Positions 41,801 to 49,218 of a stretch of 64,000 nucleotides of DNA are shown in pieces; within the stretch, counting starts at the first letter, position 1; each line of letters starts with the position of its first letter. The DNA is from Chaenocephalus aceratus. Its lineage: Eukaryota; Chordata; Actinopteri; Perciformes; Channichthyidae. The DNA lies in the NCBI GenBank assembly GCA_023974075.1, contig CM043807.1:9291676-9355675 (forward strand). Reading direction: 5' to 3'. The notes under the pieces were generated by a model. It saw nothing but the letters and a program-made list of their open reading frames with translations, was not told where the DNA came from and ran no database searches. A program made the translations under genes and the position numbers.

Positions 41801-41920
41801 GAAGACAGGCGGCGGGAGACGAAGAGAGGCGGCGGGAGACGAAGAGAGGCGGCGGGAGACGAAGAGAGGCGGCGGGAGACGAAGAGAGGCGGCGGGAGAC
41901 GAAGAGAGGCGGCGGGAGAC
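41801..41920. repeat. 20-bp minisatellite, 6 units
   Basis: Units of GAAGAGAGGCGGCGGGAGAC: five are identical and the first has one substitution (GAAGACAGG). Degenerate related units extend upstream from 41720. The units directly abut, so this is not a CRISPR array. Confidence 0.97.
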
Positions 41921-41999
41921 TGCGATTGAAGTAAAGTGACAGACAAACATTGAGAATTTAGATATAGTTAGATAGATTTAGAGTTTTGAAGACTCAACT

Positions 42000-42092
42000 A
42001 TGATGAAGAGAACTCTGAACGTGAGTCAAGCTTTAAGCTTGTTTTTTGACATGGAGGAGGAGGAACCTGTGATGTTGCCCTCTGTGTCGTAG
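42000..42092 (+). pseudogene. Possible N-terminus of piggyBac-like transposase, cut short
   Basis: A 30-codon frame beginning MMKRTLNVSQALSLFFD followed by MEEEEPVM resembles the short basic-then-acidic N-termini (xxALxLxF...DEEE) of piggyBac transposases. It stops at TAG 42090-42092 and no DDD-type catalytic core was found downstream. The call rests partly on the TTAA-type terminus upstream and is tentative. Confidence 0.35.
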
Positions 42093-42493
42093 TTGACAGA
42101 AACCGCTTTGAGCGTGGCACAGATAAAGACAGAAAAAACTTGTTGTACATAATGTGTATATATATATATTTGTATTATATTTATAATAACACTTTTGCCT
42201 TATCAGAATGAAATCCCATGCCTCAATCAAACTTTCACATTATCATAGTGACATCCCATGTATATATTTCCAGCTTTTAAATGGTTTCGTTGTGTATGTT
42301 TGTGTTACCTATATGAAAAATAATATCATTTTCTGTTTTTACGTTTTTTTTGTCAAAAATCCTACATCCAAACGAAATAAATATAATTAATTATGATGAA
42401 TACCTGAAGTCTTGTTCATTGTTTTTCACTTTTATTAAATGTTTGATATTTCCGGTGGAAATGGTGGACTATCGGACATTCAAAATGCAGCAT

Positions 42494-42750
42494 ATTTTCA
42501 CTCTTACACACATATATTCTCCTTTTACATACATACATTTTCACTCTTACACACATATATTCTCCTTTTACATACATACATTTTCACTCTCACACACGTA
42601 TATATTTACACTCACACATTCATACATTTTGCTCTCATATTATCATATTTCAATGCACACATTCATATATTGTCACTCACACATTCATGCATTTTGTTCT
42701 CATATTCATATAATTTAATGCTCATATTTATACATTTTGCTCTCATGCGA
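42494..42750. repeat. 43-bp tandem repeat and related imperfect units
   Basis: The unit at 42494-42536 (ATTTTCACTCTTACACACAT...) is repeated almost exactly at 42537-42579. Degenerate 60-70-bp repeats follow (CATTCATACATTTTGCTCTC...) to about 42750. Confidence 0.9.
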
Positions 42751-42808
42751 AATCTACTAAAATAAAGTATGTCATGGTGGTCAGCTGTTAAACACAAAAG
42801 TGTATCTT

Positions 42809-42874
42809 AAGGGCTGTAAATATAATAAGCCTGTTGTCAATTTTAGACACAGGCTTATTATATTTACAACCCTT
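42809..42874. ncRNA. Near-perfect 25-bp stem hairpin, possible small-RNA precursor or fold-back
   Basis: Arm 42809-42833 pairs with 42850-42874 across a 16-nt loop. All 25 positions pair, one as a G:U wobble in the plus-strand transcript. The 66-nt size and loop length fit a pre-miRNA-like fold, but a palindromic MITE relic would look the same. No conservation data are available. Confidence 0.35.
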
Positions 42875-42969
42875 AATAACATTCATTTTCTGGACTCAAT
42901 GTGTGTCTTGGCCGTTTTCTTTGTTCCGCAAACGAGTACTTTTTGTTTTGAAATCACTTCCGCGAGTTT

Positions 42970-43246
42970 CCCCCCCCCCCCCCCCCCACTGACCATTAGA
43001 CCATTTAGTAAGGTAAAAAGCAAAAGGGCAAAAACGCCTCTCAGACGCTCTTTCCGTTTACTTTTTTAATAAAGAAAAACAAATGGTCCGTAGATACACG
43101 GACTCATATAGCCTATGTATGTATACTGTAAGGAGAATGTATGTGCGTGAGAGGACCAGTATGAAAGTATGAATTACAGCATAGAAATATGCAAACAAAC
43201 CTACAGACTGGGGGACGGGAGATCACAGGAGTGGGGGGGGGGGGGG
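42970..43246. other. Flank with C18 and G14 homopolymer tracts
   Basis: An 18-C run at 42970-42987 and a 14-G run at 43233-43246 lie just upstream of the DIRS element. No coding motif was recognised from 42875 to 43425. Confidence 0.6.
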
Positions 43247-43425
43247 AGAGCTGTGGAATGGGACCCTTCCTCCACACATTCCGATGGCCAATTCGTTTTA
43301 AACAAAGAGTTCGCAACACAGGACAGCATAGGCAACATGGGGGGTGGGGGCTGGTGAACGGTCTGGTCAATGTTTGTAAACACAATCCCCAGGATGTGTC
43401 CTAATCAAACCAAAAGAGAAAATGC

Positions 43426-43619
43426 AGTTCTCATTCATAACACTCCGTTCGATGTCTCACTATGGGATGCGCCTCATCGCGGAGCAAACAGAAGCATCAA
43501 TCTCATTACGCCAATCCTGATTGGCCGGTGATTCTTGACGTCAACGTCAGGGGAAATCACCCCCTATAAGTAGCCTGCGCCACGACGCATGCGTCATTCA
43601 AACACCTCTTCTCGCTTCA
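43426..43619 (+). repeat. DIRS left inverted terminal repeat, promoter-like
   Basis: 43451-43619 recurs inverted at 48648-48821 with few changes and one small indel. Inside are facing CCAAT motifs (43511-43515 and 43520-43524), a perfect CRE palindrome TGACGTCA (43536-43543), TATAAGTAG (43565-43573) and the palindrome GACGCATGCGTC (43584-43595). This order looks like a compact promoter driving gag. The outermost 25 bp (43426-43450) are unique to this end and are found again only in the internal complementary region. Confidence 0.9.
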
Positions 43620-44000
43620 GAGCACATCTCGAACGGTAGCCGGGCTAGCTTAACGGTCCACAGACGGAATCCAACTAATTTTCGGTCGACGGGCGTTAGC
43701 CGGCTACCCGATTCTCTCACAGAAGAAGATTATAGTCAACCTCGCCGTTCTTCCTCTGGAGTAAGGTAAGGTTTTGACTTCAAGTTAGCAACACACCAGT
43801 TGCTAACTTGTGTTTTTTCCCTCACTACCGACACCACGGTAGCAAGGACACTTTTTTCTTCTCTCTTCCACGGAGGAGAAAAGGATTACAGGAATATTAC
43901 CATACCAGGTAATATCCTTGAGAGAAAAAGACCCACGCTGTCCTTTTTCCCCTGGATTAAAGACAGATCGGTAAACATTTTTTTCTCGAACGTACCTGTC

Positions 44001-45665
44001 ATGAGCGGACCCTCTCCACGCCTCACGGCGAACGAGATGGATGCCTCTCCCCCTCACACCAGAGGAGTCAGGATCTCGGAGGCTCGGCGCTGCGGTTGCG
44101 GGTTGAAAGTGTCAGGCACAGACTCACACCAGATCTGTTCGTCCTGCCTCGGGCTGGAACACGCCCAGGAGGCCATTGACAACCCCGGCTCGTGCGGACA
44201 TTGTGCCCGCCTCACCGTGAAGAGCCTCCACCGAAGGTTAGCGCAACAAGTTAACCTGTCGGGACGGGACCCCCTCATGTCCACTGATCCGCCGACCGGC
44301 AATCAAGACACGGGGACGTCTGCCGCAGAGATGGAGCCCCTCACTGCGGTCTGGGGCTCATCGACAGCGGCACCCGCAGAACCGGAATCTCGCGCCATAT
44401 CAGGCCGAGATCCGGTGGCGGCAAAGAACGCGGGAACGGGGCCCCACGCTATACCAAGCTGGGGCTCCCGACTGGACCTCACCACAGTTTCACCCGCGGA
44501 AGATGTCCTGGAGTTAGACTGCATGGAGGACGAAGAGTACACCTCTGAGTTCCTCCTGTCTGACTCGGATGAGCAGGAAGACGACATCTTCATGTCATCG
44601 ACTCAGGCTGCAAAGCCGGGAGCGATGGCTGCTCCCCCGGGCGACAGCACACCAGCTTCGCCCTGTCTCAGTATGGACCTACAAGCCGTGTGTCAGCGCG
44701 CTGCGGCCAAACTAGACATCCCATGGCCCGAAGTGGCCAAGGAGACCTCCAGGTCCCGTTACGAGGGAAAACTTTTTTCCCAAACAACGAGGGCAAAGAG
44801 GCAACTCCTCCCGGTCTTCCCGGAGATGTTGGATGAGGTGTCGGTCTCGTGGAGAGACCGGCCCTTTAGCAACAAGGCCCCAATCCAGGGTGCCTCCTCC
44901 CTTGACTGTGACGGTATGGAGAGGCTCGGCCTGCTCCACATACCACCTATGGAACCGCTGGTGGCAGCCCACCTCCTACCGAGGATGGGCCAGCCGCCAA
45001 GCAGGAACTCCACGCTGCCAGCAAAAACGGACCGATTCCAGTCTACCATGACGGAACGGGCCTACAGAGCCGCAGCGTTGTCCGCCAGGGCTCTGAACGT
45101 TTCCTCGATGCTAACCGCATACCAAGCGGAGCTCTGTGAGGATATGTCGAGCAATCCTGGACCGGCCACTTTGGACGAGATAGCCGCGGTCACAGACATT
45201 TGTCTCCGTGTCCAACGCTGCGCCGTCCAGGCCATGGGCAAGGTAATGGGGATCATGGTGGTGCAGGAAAGAGCTAGATGGCTCAACCTCACCAACCTCC
45301 CAGACCGGGAAAAGGAAGATGTGCTTGACATGCCCATCGTTCCCGAGGGGATTTTCGGCTCCGCTCTCGCTTCCATGCAAAGGAAGTGCGAGTCGAAAAA
45401 GAAAGAAGACGAGGCTCTCCACCTTTGTCTCCCTCGAAGGGTCCAGCCGCGGCTTTTGCAACGGCGGCCCTTCGCCCACGCTGCACCGCGCTCTGCTGGG
45501 TTCAAAGTACCGGGACAGCAGAGGGCGCAGCCCGCCCCGAGTCCCCAGCCCAGGCAGGAGACGAGGGCGAGTTGGTCTAGAAAATCTCCGGCTCCGGCTG
45601 TAGCCCAGGCACAGCCGAACCAGAATTTCGGCCAGCAGGCGAGGAAGAAGAAGCGAGCGGCCTGA
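44001..45665 (+). CDS. DIRS gag-like protein
   Basis: The frame is open from 43800, but ATG 44001 (MSGPSPRLTANEMDAS) is the likelier start because the 67 codons before it have no family resemblance; this gives 554 residues. Near the N-terminus, about residues 31-68, is a Cys/His cluster (CGCG, H-x2-CSSCLGLEH, CGHC) typical of fish DIRS gag proteins. An acidic stretch follows (DCMEDEEYTSEFLLSDSDEQ), then conserved segments such as WRDRPFSNKA and MERLGLLHIPPMEPLVAAHL. The C-terminus is basic (ARKKKRAA). Gag would package element RNA. The frame has no internal stop, although the element is defective elsewhere, and it ends at TGA 45663-45665. Confidence 0.8.
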   Translation: MSGPSPRLTANEMDASPPHTRGVRISEARRCGCGLKVSGTDSHQICSSCLGLEHAQEAIDNPGSCGHCARLTVKSLHRRLAQQVNLSGRDPLMSTDPPTGNQDTGTSAAEMEPLTAVWGSSTAAPAEPESRAISGRDPVAAKNAGTGPHAIPSWGSRLDLTTVSPAEDVLELDCMEDEEYTSEFLLSDSDEQEDDIFMSSTQAAKPGAMAAPPGDSTPASPCLSMDLQAVCQRAAAKLDIPWPEVAKETSRSRYEGKLFSQTTRAKRQLLPVFPEMLDEVSVSWRDRPFSNKAPIQGASSLDCDGMERLGLLHIPPMEPLVAAHLLPRMGQPPSRNSTLPAKTDRFQSTMTERAYRAAALSARALNVSSMLTAYQAELCEDMSSNPGPATLDEIAAVTDICLRVQRCAVQAMGKVMGIMVVQERARWLNLTNLPDREKEDVLDMPIVPEGIFGSALASMQRKCESKKKEDEALHLCLPRRVQPRLLQRRPFAHAAPRSAGFKVPGQQRAQPAPSPQPRQETRASWSRKSPAPAVAQAQPNQNFGQQARKKKRAA

Positions 45666-47183
45666 CAGCCTCTCCTTCTCCCCTCCGTGACAGAGCTGGA
45701 AGTTCCTTCCCCGGCTCTAAATGTGTCCCCGCCGCCTCGAGAGATGCCTCAACGCCATCCTCAAGTCCGCACAAGACACATGTCACATCGTTATTGTCTG
45801 AATAAACCATTTTCCGCTGACGCATCCAGGCTCCGGCCAAGGGCGCAGCCTGAAAAAATGAAAAGAAAGACAATAAACAGTCCGTTAACCATAAGTCCCC
45901 TTTTGAGAGCAGCTACGGCCTCTCTCAAAAGGCGGATAATAAACGGGTCTGTGAAGGCACCACCGCCACGCGCATGCGCAGTGCCGGTTGGGGCTTTAAG
46001 GGCACTACCGCCACGTGCGTACGCAGTGCCGGCTAGAGCTGTAAAGAACGGCCCGTCAATCCTTCCCCTTTCAAGAACAGCTACGGCATCTCTCAAAGGA
46101 CGGATTATTGACGGGTCCGTGAAGCCACCGCCACACACATGCGCAGTGCCGGCCAGGGCTTTAAGGGCACCACCGGCACGCGCAGGCGCAGTGCCGACTG
46201 GAGCCGTGAGGGCACCACCGGCACACACATGCGCAGTACCGGCTGGAGCTGAAAAGGCACCTCCGTCACGCACATGCGCAGTGCCGGTCGGAGCCAAAAG
46301 AGTGACATCTCAGCTGGCTCTAAGGAGCATACAGCAGGAGATACTCACGATGTCTGCCTGGGCTTCTCAAAACAGTTATAATTTATCTGTTTTCACAAAC
46401 CCAGAGAGAGTCAACCCACATTCTGGAGAGAAAGGTTCTCTCTCTCCCAGAAAGAAGGGTTTTATCCATAAAGCCCACCGAGCGGAGTCAGATTACGGAG
46501 GAGAATGTCCTCGTAAAGCACCCGCTCAACATGGGCCTCATAATAAAACTAAACCCCGAACGCCACGGCTTACGGAGAGTTTTGGTGATTATGAAATGCG
46601 TAGTGGCACTACACCCGACTTTTCCAGTGCGGGACGCGCCTACGGGTGCAGTCCTTTCACGGAAGGTGGTCACCACGGACGCAGGTCAGACGGGCTGACA
46701 GGGGACTTACGAAGGTCGCCCGGTGAGAGGTCTCTAGAACAGAGACTTCCAGCGGGCACGCGTAAATTACCCGGAGCTTTTAGCGGTGTTCCCCACCCAA
46801 AAATGCTTCCTGCCTTCTCTCAGAGGACTTCATGTCCCCGTGAGGATAGACAACACGATATCGTGGATGAACCGCTAGGGAAGTTTACGTTGTCTCCAGT
46901 CACCACTGGCACACAAACTGATCCCTTAGAGCGGCAGACGTCTCCTCTCTCTGAGAACGACACGAGTACCGGGTGTTATGCACCTAGGGACAGAATTACT
47001 GTCAAAAGGTGCACCACTCTATGCAGACTGGACTCCTCATCCAAGGATCGAGAGTCCGCTGTGGGTGCGTTACGGCGGAGCCGCGTTAAATCTGTTCGCA
47101 AGGGGAGAAAATGCTCAATGACAGCTGTTCTCTTTAATGCACGATTTAAACGCACCGTTAGGCGGGGACGCTCTCGTACATGA
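45666..47183 (+). CDS. Open frame between gag and YR, in the same frame as both; function unknown
   Basis: Directly after the gag TGA the same frame stays open for 505 codons to a TGA at 47181-47183; the first near-cognate start is GTG 45687. The N-terminal ~60 residues resemble the leader between gag and RT of other DIRS elements (PQVRTRHMSHRY). Residues coded by 45957-46301 are six 15-residue Pro/Ala/Val repeats (APPARAGAVPTGAVR-like). No RT motif such as YxDD is seen in this frame or the others. The 3' half overlaps, one frame over, the decayed RNase H frame. It may be a real overprinted or read-through product, or chance openness in GC-rich sequence. Confidence 0.4.
   Translation, partial: QPLLLPSVTELEVPSPALNVSPPPREMPQRHPQVRTRHMSHRYCLNKPFSADASRLRPRAQPEKMKRKTINSPLTISPLLRAATASLKRRIINGSVKAPPPRACAVPVGALRALPPRAYAVPARAVKNGPSILPLSRTATASLKGRIIDGSVKPPPHTCAVPARALRAPPARAGAVPTGAVRAPPAHTCAVPAGAEKAPPSRTCAVPVGAKRVTSQLALRSIQQEILTMSAWASQNSYNLSVFTNPERVNPHSGEKGSLSPRKKGFIHKAHRAESDYGGECPRKAPAQHGPHNKTKPRTPRLTESFGDYEMRSGTTPDFSSAGRAYGCSPFTEGGHHGRRSDGLTGDLRRSPGERSLEQRLPAGTRKLPGAFSGVPHPKMLPAFSQRTSCPREDRQHDIVDEPLGKFTLSPVTTGTQTDPLERQTSPLSENDTSTGCYAPRDRITVKRCTTLCRLDSSSKDRESAVGALRRSRVKSVRKGRKCSMTAVLFNARFKRTVRRGRSRT
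45957..46301 (+). repeat. Six 45-bp in-frame repeats with a duplicated 78-81-bp spacer
   Basis: Units lie at 45957, 46002, 46125 (42 bp), 46167, 46212 and 46257. Each carries a core like GCATGCGCAGTGCCGG and encodes about 15 residues. The block between units 2 and 3 (46047-46124) is a diverged copy of 45876-45956, so a ~170-bp higher-order unit was also duplicated. The array sits where a DIRS reverse-transcriptase core would be expected. Confidence 0.9.
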
Positions 47184-47433
47184 TTGACCTCCGGGTCCTC
47201 TGTACACGTTCCAACCCCTGGTTCTGTTCCCTTTAACTCCGGCCAGAGTGAAAGAGCAACGCCACACACGTACTCTGATGTTTCCACCCTAGCCCGCAAT
47301 ATACGGGCTGGCGGAGATATATCAGCTGTTGTGCGGGCAGCCGTGGCAGCCCCCACCACGCAGGGACAGATCGTCTCAGGCGGGGAGGGCGATCCTTCAC
47401 CCACGCCCAGAGCGCGGGGCACTATGGGCCTGA
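46519..47433 (+). pseudogene. DIRS RT C-terminal/RNase H and connection region, decayed
   Basis: In frame +1 relative to gag, clear RNase H segments remain: VVTTDAGQTG, YPELLAVF, LPSLRGLHVPVRIDNT, SLRTTRVPGVMHLGTELLSK, LNLFARGENA, and the later connection ILHPRPERGALWA. Eight in-frame stops interrupt it, at 46696, 46735, 46876, 46927, 47119, 47185, 47290 and 47431. Several sit where the family has Trp, as from TGG changing to TAG or TGA. RNase H normally removes RNA from the RNA/DNA hybrid; this copy cannot. The polymerase fingers/palm region with the catalytic YxDD was not found upstream. Confidence 0.85.
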
Positions 47434-48469
47434 CCCGTGAGTGGTACAATCTGAATACAGTGGGACTCCCTCAGAAGGTGATAAACACTATTCAGAGTGC
47501 GAGAGCTTCCTCCACCAGGTCTCTTTACGACTGTAAGTGGAGGGTGTTTGAGGAGTGGTGCCTTCAAGAAGGGCACATCTCTTTTCAATGTCCTGTCGGG
47601 GTGATCTTATCATTCCTACAGGACTTGATCGATAAACACAGAGCTTTTTCCACGATCAAGGTGTACCTGGCTGCTATTGCTGCATGCCATGTGGGCTTTG
47701 AGGGTAAGACGGCTAGCCAACATCCTTTGGTTTGCCGTTTTATGAAGGGAGCGAGCAGGCTCCTCCCTGTCTCCAGGTCACTGGTGCCCTTGTGGGACCT
47801 GGCAGTGGTTTTAAATGGGCTCAAAATGACCCCATTTGAACCCCTGGAAGGAGCTGACATGAAACATCTGTGCTGTTACTGGCCCTGGCATCCGCTAAAC
47901 GGGTCAGTGATATCCATGCACTGTCTGTACATCCCTCATGCACTCAGTTCGCCCCAGGGCAGACGAGAGTGTTGTTGAAACCCAACCCTGCCTTTACACC
48001 AAAGGTGGTTGGTTCGTGTACCCCGATTGACATTGAGGCATTTCCTCCACAGCTGGTTTCCTCCGGGGAGCAGCAGCAGGATTTATTGTGTCCAGTCCGG
48101 GCTTTGCACACATATATGGACAGATCAAAAGAGCTTCGTCTTAATGACCAACTCTTCGTGTCCTGGGCTAAACCTCACAAGGGTAAGCCTGTTACTAAGC
48201 AACGACTATCCCACTGGATCGTGGAGGCGATTGCTTTGGCCTATACGAGTCAGAATCTGCAAGCACCTTTGGGTCTGCGGGCTCACTCGACTCGGGGCCT
48301 GGCTACATCCTGGGCTTTGTTCAAGGGTGTTTCCATCCAGGATATCTGTGCGGCGGCAAGCTGGTCTTCGCCACTCACTTTTGTCCGCTTTTACAGACTG
48401 GACGTCTCCGCTCCAAGCGTGGCCCGAGCAGTGCTGGGCACCTTGTTGAGTCGGGACTCCACCTGTTAA
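47424..48469 (+). pseudogene. DIRS tyrosine recombinase (YR), one frameshift
   Basis: The N-terminal half (to about 47867) is in the gag frame and contains the core-binding region: INTIQSARASSTRSLYDCKW, VILSFLQDL and KVYLAAIAACH. Near 47868 the reading shifts by one base, consistent with a 1-nt deletion, and continues to 48469. The catalytic half keeps the first Arg in ASAKRVSDIHAL (codon 47900-47902), the H-x2-R box in LRAHSTRG, the conserved SWSSPLTFVRF and the Tyr in FYRLD. All YR landmarks are therefore present but split over two frames. YR integrates the circular cDNA in DIRS elements. Only the frameshift visibly breaks it. Confidence 0.85.
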
Positions 48470-48528
48470 ATTCTGGTTGATCGGTGATCTTCGAGATAAG
48501 CTCGTCTGGCAATACGGGAGCTACAATA

Positions 48529-48625
48529 TCCCATAGTGAGACATCGAACGGAGTGTTATGAATGAGAACTATAGGTTACTTACGTAACCCCAGTGCTCAG
48601 AGTAACATGAAGTGAGATGTCTCAC
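48529..48625 (+). repeat. DIRS internal complementary region
   Basis: 48529-48570 is the reverse complement of the left terminus (43426-43467). 48575-48625 is the reverse complement of the right terminus (about 48813-48860), with small differences. In the DIRS-1 model this region templates completion of the cDNA ends and circle closure. Confidence 0.9.
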
Positions 48626-48647
48626 CAGACGGCCCTCCTTGCTATGG

Positions 48648-48860
48648 TGAAGCGAGAAGAGGTGCTTATTTTGAATGACGCATGCGTCGTGGCGCAGGCT
48701 ACTTATAGGGGGTGATTTCCCCTGACGTTGACGTCAAGAATCACCAGCCAATCAGGATTGGCGTAATGAGATTGATGCTTCTGTTTGCTCCGCGATGAGG
48801 CGCATCCCATAGTGAGACATCTCACTTCATGTTACTCTGAGAACTGGGGTTACGTAAGTA
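48648..48860 (-). repeat. DIRS right inverted terminal repeat
   Basis: 48648-48821 is the inverted copy of 43451-43619, with the CCAAT pair, CRE and TATA-like block all retained on the minus strand. 48822-48860 is the outer end, shared only with the internal complementary region. It could drive antisense transcription into the element. Confidence 0.9.
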
Positions 48861-49023
48861 TCATTCTCTCTCTCGACTCGCTGGTATCTCGAGCTGAGCG
48901 CTCATTGGTGTTCATACTGCTCACAGGCTGGGCTGCTGTGTATATATAGTGTATTCATACTGTACCCCTCCTCACTGTTTATTCATCATTCAACCATTTA
49001 CACCTTCCTTTTTTCCCGTCAAG

Positions 49024-49176
49024 AGGTTGAAAAAGATTGAGTCCTATGTTTCCAATTGGTTCCCAAATCTGAACATTGACCAGTGGCATAAGATCAGGAG
49101 CCGGGTAAATGAGAGACTGAGGAGCCCCCGAAAAACAGATTCTGAAATAGCTCGTCCTGGTTTCCGCAGCAGATAG
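49024..49176 (+). CDS. Possible last coding exon of an unrecognised gene
   Basis: A pyrimidine-rich acceptor (CCTTTTTTCCCGTCAAG) precedes a frame encoding RLKKIESYVSNWFPNLN...DQWHKIRSRVNERLRS, with stop at 49174-49176 and AATAAA at 49213-49218. The charged, helical-looking segment with regularly placed W/F/L residues looks like real protein, not chance, but I do not recognise the family. Its upstream exons would lie across or beyond the DIRS insertion. It could belong to a host gene or to another transposon. Confidence 0.35.
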   Translation, partial: RLKKIESYVSNWFPNLNIDQWHKIRSRVNERLRSPRKTDSEIARPGFRSR

Positions 49177-49212
49177 GCCTACAGTATGGTGTCTGTTATG
49201 TCAGTTATTTTA

Positions 49213-49218
49213 AATAAA
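49213..49218 (+). terminator. Polyadenylation signal AATAAA
   Basis: 37 bp after the stop of the candidate last exon, with a T-rich stretch 25-45 bp downstream. It supports that exon being terminal. Confidence 0.4.

Larger units (their letters stand above)
41059..42092 (+). mobile_element. Left part of a piggyBac-like element
   Basis: A TTAA (41055-41058) precedes CCCTTTGGAGTCG, followed by a perfect 14-bp palindrome TCACGCCGGCGTGA (41076-41089). TTAA plus CCC start fits piggyBac termini. A ~210-bp tandem duplication (41153-41362 and 41366-41680), a LINE-tail insertion, a 20-bp minisatellite and a short ORF follow. No right terminus was found before 51.7 kb, so the element is truncated or its end is unrecognised. 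Confidence 0.5.
43426..48860 (+). mobile_element. DIRS-type tyrosine-recombinase retrotransposon, degenerate, 5.4 kb
   Basis: The order is left inverted terminal repeat, gag, repeat-filled spacer, RNase H, tyrosine recombinase (YR), internal complementary region, right inverted terminal repeat. Its left half (48529-48570) is complementary to the outer left end (43426-43467) and its right half to the outer right end (~48815-48860). This arrangement is diagnostic of DIRS retrotransposons, which integrate as circles through YR without target duplications. Consistent with that, no duplication is seen. The reverse-transcriptase core could not be found, RNase H is full of stops, and YR has a frameshift, so the copy is defective. 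Confidence 0.92.

Noticed and set aside
41801..41920. Possible CRISPR-like array
   Set aside because: The 20-bp units abut with no spacers, and the context is a eukaryotic genome; it is a minisatellite.
41681..41950. Ser/Pro/Leu-rich minus-strand frames of 81-89 codons
   Set aside because: Generated by the 20-bp minisatellite.
45791..46308. Minus-strand open frames of 168 and 67 codons in the DIRS spacer
   Set aside because: They are mirror readings of the 45-bp coding repeats with no independent motif.
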